The notes under the pieces: model-generated | Databases searched by the model: none | What the model saw: only the letters and a program-made list of their open reading frames with translations | What the model was told of the DNA's origin: nothing | Source: an uncultured Eubacteriales bacterium | GTDB lineage: Bacteria; Bacillota; Clostridia; Lachnospirales; Lachnospiraceae | Length of the DNA stretch: 58,101 nucleotides | Reading direction: 5' to 3' | Assembly (NCBI GenBank): GCA_900314885.1 | Contig: OMWY01000001.1 | Span: 482,921 to 541,021, forward strand | Translations under genes and position numbers: made by a program | Part shown: positions 16,946 to 26,492 of the stretch, one piece after another | Numbering within the stretch: position 1 is the first letter of the stretch | How the letters are laid out: the number at the start of each line of letters is the position of its first letter

Positions 16946-19084
16946 TTGGGTACTAGAGAATATCCACTGGAGAGAACCAGGAACATCGGTATCATGGCGC
17001 ACATCGATGCCGGTAAGACAACTCTTACCGAGCGTATTCTGTACTATACCGGTGTTAACTATAAGATAGGTGATACTCACGAAGGAACGGCCACCATGGA
17101 CTGGATGGACGAGGAAAAGGAAAGAGGTATCACCATCACGTCTGCCGCTACTACCTGCCACTGGACTGAAGAGAAGGAAGGCAAGCCAATGCCGGGAGCT
17201 CTTGAGCATCGTATCAACATTATTGATACCCCGGGGCATGTAGACTTCACAGTAGAGGTTGAGCGTTCACTCAGAGTACTTGACGGCGCTGTCGGCGTCT
17301 TCGATGCTAAGGGCGGTGTTGAGCCTCAGTCTGAGAACGTATGGCGCCAGGCTGATAAGTATAACGTACCACGTATCGCATTCATCAATAAGATGGATAT
17401 CATCGGAGCTGATTTCCTTGGATCTACAGAGCAGATCAAGACAAAGCTCGGTAAGAACCCTATAATACTTCAATTACCTATCGGTAAAGAGGATTGGTTC
17501 GAAGGCATTGTCGATCTCTTTGAGATGCAGGCATATTACTTCGAAGGTGATAAGGGTCAGAATGTCGTTGTCAAGGAAATTCCTGACGACATGAAGGACC
17601 AGTGCGATGAGTACCATACAAAGCTTGTTGAGTCTATCTGCGAGCTTGATGATGAACTTATGATGGCTTACCTTGATGGAACAGAGCCATCAGTTGAAGA
17701 TATGAAGAAGGCACTTCGCGCGGCTACAATCGCCGGTACAGCTATTCCAGTACTCTGCGGTTCAGCATATCGCGATAAGGGTGTTCAGAAGCTTCTTGAC
17801 GCCGTTATCGAATATATGCCGGCTCCTACCGATGTACCTGATATCAAGGGTACCGATCTTGACGGAAATGAGATTACAAGAAAGTCATCAGATGATGAGC
17901 CTTTCTCAGCTCTCGCTTTCAAGATCATGACAGACCCATTCGTAGGAAAGCTTTCATTTATCCGTGTATATTCCGGTACATGTAAAGCAGGTTCTTACGT
18001 ACTTAACTCTACGAAGGATAAGAAAGAGCGTATCGGACGTATCCTTCAGATGCACGCTAATAAGAGAACTGAAATCGAGGAAGTATTCTCAGGAGATATC
18101 GCTGCTGCTGTTGGTCTTAAGACTACTACAACAGGTGATACACTCTGCGATGAGCAGCATCCTGTAATCCTTGAGTCTATGGAGTTCCCGGATCCTGTTA
18201 TTGAGCTCGCTATCGAGCCTAAGACAAAGGCAGGCCAGGGTAAGCTTGTAGACGCTCTCGCAAAGCTTGCTGAAGAGGACCCTACTTTCCGTGCTCATAC
18301 AGATCAGGAAACAGGCCAGACAATTATCGCCGGAATGGGCGAGCTTCATCTTGAGATTATCGTAGACCGTCTTCTCCGTGAATTTAACGTAGAAGCTAAC
18401 GTCGGAGCTCCTCAGGTTGCTTATCGTGAAGCCATTACTCAGCCTTGTGATGTTGAAGCTAAGTTCGTTCGTCAGTCAGGTGGTCGTGGTCAGTATGGAC
18501 ATTGTAAGGTTAAGTTCTCACCACTTGATTTCAATGGCGAAGAGACAGTTACTTGCGAATCAACCGTTGTTGGCGGTAATATTCCTAAGGAATTTATCCA
18601 GCCTATCTTCGACGGTATCGAAGAAGCAAGCCACGCAGGTGTACTTGGCGGATATCCTGTAATCGGTGTTCACGCTAACGTATACGATGGTTCTTACCAT
18701 GAAGTCGATTCTTCAGAAATGGCCTTCCATATTGCCGGTTCTATGGCTATGAAGGACGCTATGGTTAAGGGTAAGTCAACACTTATCGAACCTATCATGA
18801 AGGTCGAGATAACAATGCCTGAGGAATACATGGGCGATGTTATCGGTGATGTAAACAGCCGTCGTGGCCGTGTTGAAGGAATGGAAGATGTTGGTAACGG
18901 TAAGCTTGTCAAGGCATTTGTTCCACTTGCTGAGATGTTTGGTTACGCAACAGATCTTCGTTCTAAGACACAGGGACGTGGTAACTACTCCATGTTCTTC
19001 GATCACTATGAAGCAGTTCCTAAGAACGTACAGGATAAGGTTCTTGCGGCAAGAGCAGATGAGCTTGCTAAGAATAAGAAATAA
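16946..19084 (+). CDS. fusA: Elongation factor G
   Basis: 712 residues starting at TTG 16946 after AGGAGGAC ([21 protein letters not shown]). GTPase motifs: AHIDAGKTT (G1), DTPGHVDF (G3) and NKMD (G4), followed by domains II-V including [14 protein letters not shown] and [11 protein letters not shown]. It translocates tRNA and mRNA after each peptide bond. Expected length and order in the str operon. The TTG start agrees with the spacing of the ribosome binding site and with the family N-terminus. Confidence 0.98.
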   Translation: MGTREYPLERTRNIGIMAHIDAGKTTLTERILYYTGVNYKIGDTHEGTATMDWMDEEKERGITITSAATTCHWTEEKEGKPMPGALEHRINIIDTPGHVDFTVEVERSLRVLDGAVGVFDAKGGVEPQSENVWRQADKYNVPRIAFINKMDIIGADFLGSTEQIKTKLGKNPIILQLPIGKEDWFEGIVDLFEMQAYYFEGDKGQNVVVKEIPDDMKDQCDEYHTKLVESICELDDELMMAYLDGTEPSVEDMKKALRAATIAGTAIPVLCGSAYRDKGVQKLLDAVIEYMPAPTDVPDIKGTDLDGNEITRKSSDDEPFSALAFKIMTDPFVGKLSFIRVYSGTCKAGSYVLNSTKDKKERIGRILQMHANKRTEIEEVFSGDIAAAVGLKTTTTGDTLCDEQHPVILESMEFPDPVIELAIEPKTKAGQGKLVDALAKLAEEDPTFRAHTDQETGQTIIAGMGELHLEIIVDRLLREFNVEANVGAPQVAYREAITQPCDVEAKFVRQSGGRGQYGHCKVKFSPLDFNGEETVTCESTVVGGNIPKEFIQPIFDGIEEASHAGVLGGYPVIGVHANVYDGSYHEVDSSEMAFHIAGSMAMKDAMVKGKSTLIEPIMKVEITMPEEYMGDVIGDVNSRRGRVEGMEDVGNGKLVKAFVPLAEMFGYATDLRSKTQGRGNYSMFFDHYEAVPKNVQDKVLAARADELAKNKK

Positions 19085-19171
19085 TATCTTGCAATATTTC
19101 ATAGTTTGATATAAAATATAGACATATGGTCCTATGTAAAAAAGGACAATTTTTCAGGAGGAAATAAACAC

Positions 19172-20410
19172 ATGGCAAAGCAGAAGTTCGAAAGAACAAA
19201 ACCACATGTTAATATCGGTACCATTGGTCACGTAGATCATGGTAAGACTACTCTTACAGCAGCCATCACAAAGGTTCTCTCAGAGAGACTTGGTATTGAT
19301 GACGCAGTTGCCTTCGATCAGATCGATAAGGCTCCGGAGGAAAGAGCACGTGGTATAACCATTTCAACCGCTCACGTTGAGTATGAGACTGAGAAGAGAC
19401 ATTACGCACACGTTGACTGCCCGGGACACGCAGATTACGTTAAGAACATGATCACCGGAGCTGCTCAGATGGATGGTGCCATCCTTGTTGTTGCAGCTAC
19501 TGATGGTGTTATGGCTCAGACAAAGGAGCATATCCTTCTTGCCCGTCAGGTAGGTGTTCCTTATATCGTAGTATTCCTTAACAAGTGCGATATGGTTGAT
19601 GATCCTGAACTTCTTGACCTTGTAGAGATGGAAGTTACAGAGCAGCTAGAAGAGTATGGCTTCGAAGGATGCCCAATCGTTCGTGGTTCTGCATTTCAGG
19701 CTCTTCAGGACGCTTCACAGCCAGCTAAGATGGCTTCAGGAGATCCTGTTGACGCTGAGAACCCAGACGCTAATTGGGGCGATTGCATCATGAAGCTCAT
19801 GGATACTGTTGATGAGTATATCAAGGAACCTGTTCGTGATAACGATAAGCCATTCCTTATGCCTGTAGAGGATATCTTCACCATTACCGGTCGTGGTACC
19901 GTTGCTACCGGACGTGTAGAGCGTGGTACACTTCATCTTAACGATGAACTTGAGATCGTTGGTGGACGTAAGGAGAACAGAAAGACTACCGCTACCGGTA
20001 TCGAGATGTTCCGTAAGATGCTTGACTTCGCTGAAGCCGGTGATAACATCGGATGCCTTCTTCGTGGTGTAAACCGTGATGAGGTAGAGCGTGGTGAGGT
20101 TCTTTGCAAGCCTGGTACAGTAGAGTGCCATTCTAAGTTCACAGCTCAGGTTTACGTACTTACCAAGGATGAGGGTGGTCGTCATACACCTTTCTTCAAC
20201 AACTATCGTCCACAGTTCTATTTCAGAACATCAGACGTTACCGGTATTGTAAAGCTTCCTGATGGAACAGAGATGTGCATGCCTGGCGATAACATCGAGA
20301 TGACTATCGAGCTCATCCACCCAATCGCTATGGAGCAGGGACTTTCATTCGCTATTCGTGAAGGTGGCCGTACTGTAGGTTCAGGTAAGGTTGTTTCTAT
20401 CATCGAGTAA
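19172..20410 (+). CDS. tuf: Elongation factor Tu
   Basis: 412 residues, about 15-18 longer than the usual 394-397. GTPase motifs [21 protein letters not shown] and NKCD are intact, followed by domains II and III. The extra length is an insert at about residues 180-201 ([21 protein letters not shown]) near the end of the G domain, where E. coli has only a few residues. It delivers aminoacyl-tRNA to the ribosome. An 87-bp gap after fusA holds a small GTCCT/AGGAC hairpin and AGGAGG. A separate tuf promoter is not evident. Confidence 0.98.
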   Translation: MAKQKFERTKPHVNIGTIGHVDHGKTTLTAAITKVLSERLGIDDAVAFDQIDKAPEERARGITISTAHVEYETEKRHYAHVDCPGHADYVKNMITGAAQMDGAILVVAATDGVMAQTKEHILLARQVGVPYIVVFLNKCDMVDDPELLDLVEMEVTEQLEEYGFEGCPIVRGSAFQALQDASQPAKMASGDPVDAENPDANWGDCIMKLMDTVDEYIKEPVRDNDKPFLMPVEDIFTITGRGTVATGRVERGTLHLNDELEIVGGRKENRKTTATGIEMFRKMLDFAEAGDNIGCLLRGVNRDEVERGEVLCKPGTVECHSKFTAQVYVLTKDEGGRHTPFFNNYRPQFYFRTSDVTGIVKLPDGTEMCMPGDNIEMTIELIHPIAMEQGLSFAIREGGRTVGSGKVVSIIE

Positions 20411-20421
20411 TAAGGAACGGC

Positions 20422-20509
20422 GACACACTGAAGTGTGTCCCGCAATTATAAAAAGGAGACGCGTAAGCGTCTCCTTTTTATTATATCTCCTTCCATAATG
20501 GAAGGAGAT
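20422..20509. terminator. Three hairpins, including a bidirectional terminator
   Basis: The central hairpin (20450-20479) is a 13-bp perfect stem AAAAAGGAGACGC/GCGTCTCCTTTTT, with A- and T-tracts that work in both directions, between the convergent tuf and cellobiose phosphorylase genes. It is flanked by GACACACT/AGTGTGTC (20422-20439) and ATCTCCTTCCA/TGGAAGGAGAT (20485-20509). Confidence 0.9.
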
Positions 20510-20513
20510 TAAA

Positions 20514-22904
20514 TTAAAGTGTCAGTACAATTTCATTTGTATCAGCGAGCTCATCCGCAGGTATATAGCTGCTATCAAACTTCTTTCCATTGACTGTCAT
20601 AGAAGAGAATCCGGACTCCTTATGGTCAGGATTAAGAACGGTAATATGTAACTTCTTACCTCTAAAATCCTTATCGATAGTCATCTTATCCCATGCAGAT
20701 GGAATAGAAGGCGCAATTTTGATACCATTGATATCCGGTCTCATGCCGAGAATACCTTCAACTGAGCCAACCATAATTGTTGAAGCGGTACCGGTGAGCC
20801 AGTGAACATGTGAACGGCCATGATACGGGCTTGCGTTTCCTTCGGTAAACTGACCGTAGATATAAGGCTCGATGCATCTTATTTCGGCCTTATCGTTCTG
20901 CATCGCAGGGCAGTTTTCAGAATAATATTCAAAAGCCCTGTTTCCGTGGCCCATAAGGGATTCAGCAAGAATTATCCATCCCTGAGGCTGTGAGAAAATA
21001 CCTCCATTTTCCTTAACAGTCGGGTTAAAGCATACAGCGCCCGTCTCAGGAAGCGCATGATCCTTTAGATAAGGAGCCAAAAGCATTACACCCCAGTCGG
21101 TATTTAACAGCTTATGTACATTTTCAAGGGCAGGCCCTATCTTATCATCATCATAAGCACCGGAGATAACTGCCCAACTCTGAGGATTCAGCCACATACT
21201 TCCTTCCTCGTTTTCACGGCTTCCGATTACACGACCACTCTCAGAAAGTCCTCTTACATACCTGTCGCCATCATAGCAGATATCATTTAATTTTGCCTTG
21301 AAATCAGCCATCTTATCGACTAACTCGGAGGAATAAGCCTTGTCTCCCTTGACCTCAGCGAATTCATTAAGGAGACGCATAGCGTAATAGAACTGGAAAG
21401 CAACAAATACAGACTCGCCCTGCTTTCCAAGGTTGAGACAGTCATTCCAGTCAGCTGTGAGACCTGCCGGAAGACCATGCTTTCCACTATGAGTCTCAGA
21501 GAAATGAATAGCCCTCTTTAAATGCTCATAAACTGTTCCCTCATCCTTATTTGCAAATGGAATGACTTCATCGAGAAATGCTATGTCTCCCGACTCGGCT
21601 ATATATTTATAGACAGTAGGGAAGAGCCATAAGGCATCATCAGCCCTGTAATCAGCGCCATACTCTTTATCCTCAGGAGTAAGCTCATGACCCGGATTAT
21701 GGGTATACTTAACCAGAGGAAGCGCGCCACCATTATCAACCTGACCGGAGAGCATGAGCTCTATCTGCTTCTTCGCAGCAGCCGGGGCGAGGTGAATAAC
21801 ACCCTGGATGTCCTGAACTGTATCACGGTAGCCATAGCCATTTCTCATGCCACAGTATATAAATGAAGCCGCTCTCGACCAGGTAAATGTGATGAAACAG
21901 TTAAAAGCGTTCCAGGTATTTATCATGGTGTTGAACTCCTTGTTAGGAGTTTCGATATGGAAATGAGCCAGCTTCCCGTGCCAGTAGTCGATAAGCTCCT
22001 TTAGCTCAGCATCAATAACTGACCGATCCTTATAGTGATCAACTATCTGACGGGCTTCCTTATCCCCCTTAAGACCGAGAGTATAAGAAAATTCAGTTTC
22101 CTCACCGGGAGCCAATTCTATTACTGTAGAAAGAGCGCCACAGCTGTTCATGCAGAAATTGAGAACGTTCCCTAAATCTCCCTTCTCAACTCCAATTGGT
22201 CTGTCATATTTTCTATAGGCTCCAAGGAAGGCGGCCTTGTCACCGCAATAAGAGCTTACAGGGGCTCCTGAGAGACCGAAGAAACGCTCTAAGCAGGAAT
22301 TGTTAACCTTCTCGTTTGAGCCCTCATGGTAAAGGTTACCGTTACAGGTCTGGCGGATATAATCCCCACGGAATTTCGTCTCGGTGACATAGAGCGAATA
22401 CTGCATATTTACAAGATCCTGCTCATAATTGTTGTGATTTGTAAATTCGCAATAGCCTGTAACTGTGAGCTTTCTAGGTCTGTCACTAGTATTCTTTATC
22501 TTAGTATGCCACACCTCGTAGGTCTTATTCAAAGGCACATAATAAGTGGCCTCGGAATGAATTCCCTCATAGTCAGCCTCAATAATCGTATAATCGGTGC
22601 CGTGACGGCAGACAGACTTATACTTGTCGAGCGGCTTGCCTACAGGCTGCCATGAAGCGGACCAGTAGTCACCCGACTCGTTATCCCTAATGTAAATGTA
22701 TCTGCCGGGTTCATCGAAGTAGTTAAAAATATACCTGATGATTCTCCCGTCAGCGCCGCTCTTAACAAAGCTGTATCCACCGGCGTTGTTGGAAATGAGG
22801 GCGCCGTATTCAGGTGAACCTAAGTAGTTCGCCCACGCCGTAGGTGTATCAGGGCGTGTGATAACATACTCCTGTTTTTCATCATCAAAATGACCGTATT
22901 GCAT
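20514..22904 (-). CDS. Cellobiose phosphorylase (GH94)
   Basis: 796 residues from ATG at 22904 (MQYGHFDDEKQEYVITRPDTP), preceded by AGGAGG. In-frame codons further upstream lack a ribosome binding site. The N-terminus and the block TADWNDCLNLGKQGES match GH94 cellobiose phosphorylase; the Asp of DWND is the general acid of this family. It splits cellobiose with phosphate into glucose-1-phosphate and glucose in the cytoplasm, saving ATP, and fits a plant-fibre degrader. Related GH94 enzymes act on cellodextrin or chitobiose; the N-terminus favours cellobiose. Single gene, convergent to tuf. Confidence 0.93.
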   Translation of the reverse strand: MQYGHFDDEKQEYVITRPDTPTAWANYLGSPEYGALISNNAGGYSFVKSGADGRIIRYIFNYFDEPGRYIYIRDNESGDYWSASWQPVGKPLDKYKSVCRHGTDYTIIEADYEGIHSEATYYVPLNKTYEVWHTKIKNTSDRPRKLTVTGYCEFTNHNNYEQDLVNMQYSLYVTETKFRGDYIRQTCNGNLYHEGSNEKVNNSCLERFFGLSGAPVSSYCGDKAAFLGAYRKYDRPIGVEKGDLGNVLNFCMNSCGALSTVIELAPGEETEFSYTLGLKGDKEARQIVDHYKDRSVIDAELKELIDYWHGKLAHFHIETPNKEFNTMINTWNAFNCFITFTWSRAASFIYCGMRNGYGYRDTVQDIQGVIHLAPAAAKKQIELMLSGQVDNGGALPLVKYTHNPGHELTPEDKEYGADYRADDALWLFPTVYKYIAESGDIAFLDEVIPFANKDEGTVYEHLKRAIHFSETHSGKHGLPAGLTADWNDCLNLGKQGESVFVAFQFYYAMRLLNEFAEVKGDKAYSSELVDKMADFKAKLNDICYDGDRYVRGLSESGRVIGSRENEEGSMWLNPQSWAVISGAYDDDKIGPALENVHKLLNTDWGVMLLAPYLKDHALPETGAVCFNPTVKENGGIFSQPQGWIILAESLMGHGNRAFEYYSENCPAMQNDKAEIRCIEPYIYGQFTEGNASPYHGRSHVHWLTGTASTIMVGSVEGILGMRPDINGIKIAPSIPSAWDKMTIDKDFRGKKLHITVLNPDHKESGFSSMTVNGKKFDSSYIPADELADTNEIVLTL

Positions 22905-22937
22905 AATTGCCTCCTGTGTGTTTAATGTATCAAGCTT

Positions 22938-22966
22938 ACTATAGCATAACTGTCCGTTATGAAATA
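22938..22966 (-). promoter_or_regulatory. Putative promoter and operator of cellobiose phosphorylase
   Basis: On the minus strand a TATAGT -10 (22938-22943) has a poor -35. The spacer holds the inverted repeat CATAAC-TGTCC-GTTATG (22945-22961), which is operator-like. The position would allow repression by a sugar-responsive factor; none is encoded nearby. Confidence 0.4.
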
Positions 22967-23006
22967 CGAGAAAAAGATAACATATTTTCCGACATGAAAA
23001 ATGGTA

Positions 23007-23035
23007 TTGCATAATTAGCGGTTTTGTGATATAGT
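23007..23035 (+). promoter_or_regulatory. Promoter of the small orphan gene
   Basis: TTGCAT (23007-23012), 17-bp spacer, TATAGT (23030-23035). The -35 lies in a 13-bp direct repeat (GTATTGCATAATT) whose other copy, at 22896-22908, spans the start codon of the divergent phosphorylase gene. Confidence 0.6.
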
Positions 23036-23090
23036 AGATGTAGTAATAAAAACTACGTGTTGCGTCTTCGATAACAGAAAGGAGCAATTT

Positions 23091-23345
23091 ATGAATACAA
23101 AGGAGCTCGGAACATTTTTAAAGGAACACCTCGTACCGGCGAAGCTTTATTCACTCAATGGGGCTCACAACAACAGGATCTGCCTTGAGCACTCAAATGA
23201 CGGCTGGAACGTCTTCTTCGCTGACAGGAAGGACAGGGTTGGACTTTCTCACTATAATTCTGAGACAGAAGCCTGCCTCGGCATGAAGAATGAGATTCGC
23301 AAATTTATGGAAACCGCCTACGGCTTAACTTTCGTAAGGCAATGA
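23091..23345 (+). CDS. Uncharacterised small protein (84 residues)
   Basis: I do not recognise a family. 84 residues, soluble, with no membrane segment or Cys motif (isolated Cys only). Start ATG 23091 follows AAAGGAGC and a credible promoter, and codon use resembles that of its neighbours, so it is probably real. The middle (RICLEHSNDGWNVFFADRKDRVGL) suggests a small alpha/beta fold. It is divergent from cellobiose phosphorylase and monocistronic. No function is proposed. Confidence 0.7.
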   Translation: MNTKELGTFLKEHLVPAKLYSLNGAHNNRICLEHSNDGWNVFFADRKDRVGLSHYNSETEACLGMKNEIRKFMETAYGLTFVRQ

Positions 23346-23368
23346 CTTTGGAGTCCTATCGCTTCCAT

Positions 23369-23432
23369 GGGGACATACTCAGATAAAAATTATGTAAACG
23401 TAGTTTGCAGAATTTTTATCTGGTGTGTCCCC
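23369..23432. repeat. Long palindrome with GGGGACA ends
   Basis: Arms GGGGACATACTCAGATAAAAATT and AATTTTTATCTGGTGTGTCCCC pair with one or two bulges. The inner part holds GTAAAC/GTTTGC. The centre is related to the AAATTTCTGTAAAC hairpin in the elements at 15652 and 45091, but the ends differ (GGGGACA rather than GTGCCTGG). It lies between the small gene and the radical SAM promoter. It looks like a REP-type element. Confidence 0.7.
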
Positions 23433-23465
23433 TTACCTTGTGCTACACTCGCCCGTGTTTGTAAC

Positions 23466-23535
23466 TTGAAAAACTCTCTAAAAAATTCTAAAATACTTAA
23501 TATAGTAAAACTATAAACGGGATAAGTTTATCCGT
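23466..23535 (+). promoter_or_regulatory. Promoter and leader hairpin of the COG0535-type radical SAM gene
   Basis: TTGAAA (23466-23471), 17-bp spacer, TAAAAT (23489-23494), then hairpin ACGGGATAA/TTATCCGT at about 23516-23535. The hairpin lacks a T-tract; its role is unknown. Confidence 0.45.
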
Positions 23536-23579
23536 TGAAACTATAGCAATAATTCTGAGAGGTAAGGTAGGTAACAGAC

Positions 23580-24944
23580 ATGGGAGTTGTAACTTCACTT
23601 GAACAGTTAGGCTTAAGCAAAACCTTCGACTACATCTACAAGGATCCTGACAAGAACATGGTCAAGATCATGGACTGGGTCGACAGATTTGCGGGAGACA
23701 ATTTTGTAGGACAGAGAAAGGCCATAAGAGCGGCCATTGAGGACAGTTCTCACCCATATTATCCGTTTGTCCGCCATGTGATTAACGATGTGGATCCTCA
23801 CGTTATGAAGACATTCAGCAACAACTTCTTCTTTAACGTAAACTTAAAAGGATGGAAGACCCAGGACAAGCTTAGGGAGAAATATAACTGCAATATTCCA
23901 TGGGCTATTCTTCTTGACCCTACTAGCGCATGCAACCTTCACTGCACAGGCTGCTGGGCAGCTGAGTATGGCAATAAGTTAAATCTCTCCTTCGATGAGA
24001 TTGATTCTATTATCCAGCAGGGCAAGGAACTCGGCATTTATATGTACATCTATACAGGTGGCGAGCCACTTGTAAGAAAAGATGACCTTATTAAGCTCTG
24101 TGAAAAGCACAATGATTGTGTGTTCTTAAGCTTCACAAACGCGACACTTATAGACGAGAAGTTTGCTGATGAGATGTTAAGAGTAGGCAATTTCTACCCT
24201 TCAATCTCACTCGAGGGCTTCGGCGACGCTACAGATAACCGCCGCGGCAAGGGCGTATATGAGAAGGTAATGAAGGCCATAGAGCTCCTTCAGAGAAAGA
24301 AGCTTATCTATGGTATTTCATGCTGCTATACAAGCGCAAACTATGACGCAATCACATCCAAGGACTTCCTTGACAAGATGAAGGAATTAGGCGTTTACTT
24401 TATGTGGTATTTCCACTATATGCCTGTTGGAAATGACGCTACGCCTGAGCTTCTCCCTACACCTGATCAGAGAATGGTCGTATATAACAGGATAAAGGAT
24501 TACCGAAGCAATAATCCTATGTTCCTAATGGATTTCCAGAATGATGGAAGGTATGTAGGCGGATGTATAGCAGGAGGCAAGAGATATCTTCATATAAATG
24601 CCAATGGCGATGTGGATCCCTGTGTATTTATCCATTATTCAAACGCTAACATCAGGAAGCAGACACTTCTTGAGGCCTTACAGTCTCCATTGTTTATGGC
24701 TTATCATAACAATATGCCGTTTAACGAAAATATGTATCGCCCATGTCCTATGCTTGAGAACCCTGATGTTCTCCCTAAACTTGTAAAGGAGTCAGGAGCT
24801 CATTCGACTGACCTTGAAAGCGCCGAGAGTGCTGAGCATCTTGTTTCCAAGACCCAGAAGTACGCTGAGGAATGGAGACCATTCGCTGAGAAGCTCTGGG
24901 AAGAGATGCAGAAGGAAAATGGTGTAGGTACACCGGGGCTATAA
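23580..24944 (+). CDS. Radical SAM protein, COG0535 type
   Basis: 454 residues. The N-terminal helical region (1-115) is followed by a radical SAM core with CNLHCTGCW (C-x3-C-x2-C), YTGGEPL and SISLEGFG. C-terminal cysteines (GGCIAGG, DPCVF, RPCPM) could bind an auxiliary cluster. It is broadly conserved in Clostridia, usually without assigned function. Proteins of this general group include tetraether and membrane-spanning lipid synthases. Butyrivibrio is known for diabolic acid lipids, so that role is a possible but unproven assignment. Monocistronic, with its own promoter and a terminator at 25007. Confidence 0.8.
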   Translation: MGVVTSLEQLGLSKTFDYIYKDPDKNMVKIMDWVDRFAGDNFVGQRKAIRAAIEDSSHPYYPFVRHVINDVDPHVMKTFSNNFFFNVNLKGWKTQDKLREKYNCNIPWAILLDPTSACNLHCTGCWAAEYGNKLNLSFDEIDSIIQQGKELGIYMYIYTGGEPLVRKDDLIKLCEKHNDCVFLSFTNATLIDEKFADEMLRVGNFYPSISLEGFGDATDNRRGKGVYEKVMKAIELLQRKKLIYGISCCYTSANYDAITSKDFLDKMKELGVYFMWYFHYMPVGNDATPELLPTPDQRMVVYNRIKDYRSNNPMFLMDFQNDGRYVGGCIAGGKRYLHINANGDVDPCVFIHYSNANIRKQTLLEALQSPLFMAYHNNMPFNENMYRPCPMLENPDVLPKLVKESGAHSTDLESAESAEHLVSKTQKYAEEWRPFAEKLWEEMQKENGVGTPGL

Positions 24945-25006
24945 GAAAATGATGGCCGAGAAAGACGCAGCAGAAGCTGCTGCCAAAGAAACAGCTTAAC
25001 AAAGAA

Positions 25007-25036
25007 AAGGGACAAGCTTCAGCTTGCCCCTTTTTT
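25007..25036 (+). terminator. Intrinsic terminator after the radical SAM gene
   Basis: Stem AAGGGACAAGCT/AGCTTGCCCCTT with one mismatch and loop TC, followed by TTTTTT. Confidence 0.9.
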
Positions 25037-25046
25037 ACCCTAGCCA

Positions 25047-25146
25047 GTGCCTGGTCCCATAAAATTGTGCAAAGCACAATTTTGGCCGTAGCCAACTCTC
25101 CCACGGCTTCGCCGTGGGTCCCTCTCTACGACAACACCTGGCACGG
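25047..25146 (-). repeat. Modular hairpin repeat, copy C
   Basis: Terminal inverted repeats GTGCCTGGT (25047-25055) and CACCTGGCACGG (25135-25146) enclose two parts: hairpin AAAATTGTGC/GCACAATTTT (25061-25083) and the structured core, read on the minus strand. The core has outer stem GTCGTAG/CTACGGC (one mismatch) at 25126-25132 and 25085-25091, the AGAGGGA and GAGAGTTGG internal loop, and inner stem CCCACGGC-GAA-GCCGTGGG (25100-25118). The element ends 15 bases before the queH start codon. Confidence 0.75.
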
Positions 25147-25161
25147 AAAAATAATGCAGTC

Positions 25162-25809
25162 ATGAATAAAGTAAACTACGACACCCTCCTTGAGGATACG
25201 ATATCAAAAATCAAGGCGGCAAATACCCGCCCTTCCCTCCTCCTTCACGCCTGTTGCGCCCCATGCAGCAGCGCTGTTCTTGAGCGGATAGCAAAGTATT
25301 TTAAAATAGATATATTCTATTACAACCCGAACATTACACCAAAGCGAGAAGTAGATAAGAGAATAGAAGAAGTAGAGAAGCTGTTGAAGCTCGAACCCGG
25401 AACAGAAGGGATAAGACTCATTCCCGGTAAATACGATCCGGAAAGCTTTGAAGCAATAGCAAAGGGCCGCGAGATGATTCCCGAGGGTGGTGAACGATGC
25501 TATGACTGCTATGAACTCCGACTCCGCGAAACAGCCGTATACGCTAAGGAACACAACTATGACTATTTCTCTACCACACTCTCAATAAGCCCATATAAGC
25601 GGTCACAGTGGCTAAATGAGATAGGCGGGAAGCTGGCCGAAGAATTTGACGTACCCTACCTGTATTCAGACTTTAAGAAGAAGAACGGGTATCGCCGGTC
25701 CATAGAACTATCCGAAGAATATGGACTTTACAGGCAAAATTACTGCGGCTGCAAATATTCCCTCGCGGAGAGGGAAAGAAAAATCAAAGAAAAGGGTGAT
25801 GGAAACTGA
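25162..25809 (+). CDS. queH: Epoxyqueuosine reductase QueH
   Basis: 215 residues from ATG 25162 (MNKVNYDTLLEDTISK). QueH hallmarks: HACCAPCSS, YNPNI, ERCYDCYELRLRETA and YCGCKYS, whose cysteines bind an Fe-S cluster and metal. It reduces epoxyqueuosine to queuosine in tRNA, replacing QueG. An upstream in-frame codon at 25114 lies inside the repeat and is rejected. No good ribosome binding site precedes 25162 (only ACGGA). The repeat reaches to within 15 bp of the start. Monocistronic. Confidence 0.93.
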   Translation: MNKVNYDTLLEDTISKIKAANTRPSLLLHACCAPCSSAVLERIAKYFKIDIFYYNPNITPKREVDKRIEEVEKLLKLEPGTEGIRLIPGKYDPESFEAIAKGREMIPEGGERCYDCYELRLRETAVYAKEHNYDYFSTTLSISPYKRSQWLNEIGGKLAEEFDVPYLYSDFKKKNGYRRSIELSEEYGLYRQNYCGCKYSLAERERKIKEKGDGN

Positions 25810-25832
25810 CGAATCCATCACCCTTGTTTTTC
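25792..25832. terminator. Bidirectional terminator between queH and the membrane protein gene
   Basis: 12-bp stem AAGGGTGATGGA/TCCATCACCCTT with a 10-base loop that contains the queH stop codon, followed by TTGTTTTT. It serves both convergent genes. Confidence 0.88.
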
Positions 25833-26352
25833 AATACTTACCGTATAAAAGTTTATCCTTGATATCGTTCCTTATTACAAAGTAGCTTATGTATCTGATA
25901 CCCACAGTAACAATCAGGCATATAAAAGGCACGAAGCCAAGGAAAATATTGATGTTCGAAATCCCAAAGCTATTCAGAAATAAATATCCGAACATAAACA
26001 TAAATAACAAGCCAACCAAAAGCGAGAGCTGACCGGCAAGCATCTCCGAGTAGTTGAAATTATAGTGAAAACGCAGGCTCGATAAGAGGAACTTCTGCTC
26101 CCTGTAGCGCTGGAAGAGCGATACTAAGAAAGCGTGGATTCCGTTGTACACGATAATAGCGAAAATGCCTGACGGATTCCTGTGGGCTATTATAGCGATA
26201 AGGGCTATAAGTGCCAGGCTTACATTACAGGCAATCCTGCCGTAGCGGAGAGCTGTGAACAGACTAACATTTTCGACCTCAGTCTTGATTTCCTGCTTCA
26301 TATTCGTCTTAAGTTCTTCTTCAAGAACGCTTTTGATCTCAGTTTCAGCCAT
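25831..26352 (-). CDS. Predicted membrane protein, four helices
   Basis: 173 residues; no family recognised. Residues 1-33 are charged and helical (MAETEIKSVLEEELKTN...). Four hydrophobic segments follow (about 42-58, 64-80, 105-127 and 133-155), with a basic loop RYREQKFLLSSLRFHYNF between the second and third. The C-terminus is short and charged. Start ATG at 26352 follows CGGAGG. It has its own promoter and is convergent to queH. No function is proposed. Confidence 0.75.
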   Translation of the reverse strand: MAETEIKSVLEEELKTNMKQEIKTEVENVSLFTALRYGRIACNVSLALIALIAIIAHRNPSGIFAIIVYNGIHAFLVSLFQRYREQKFLLSSLRFHYNFNYSEMLAGQLSLLVGLLFMFMFGYLFLNSFGISNINIFLGFVPFICLIVTVGIRYISYFVIRNDIKDKLLYGKY

Positions 26353-26401
26353 ACATTGCCTCCGACCTTCAAAGTTAAATAATTATAACATCAACAATAT
26401 T

Positions 26402-26430
26402 ATTATACATAATCTAAACGATTTATACAA
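26402..26430 (-). promoter_or_regulatory. Promoter of the membrane protein gene
   Basis: On the minus strand TTGTAT (26425-26430), 17-bp spacer and a perfect TATAAT (26402-26407), 50 bp from the start codon. Confidence 0.7.
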
Positions 26431-26492
26431 GAGAAAAGTGAACATTTCGTAAATTCCATTTATTTCCACTTTATTTTTGCTTCATTATAGGG

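Noticed and set aside
24949..24999. 16-residue ORF (MMAEKDAAEAAAKETA) after the radical SAM gene
   Set aside because: No ribosome binding site; it lies between stop codon and terminator and looks like untranslated 3' sequence.
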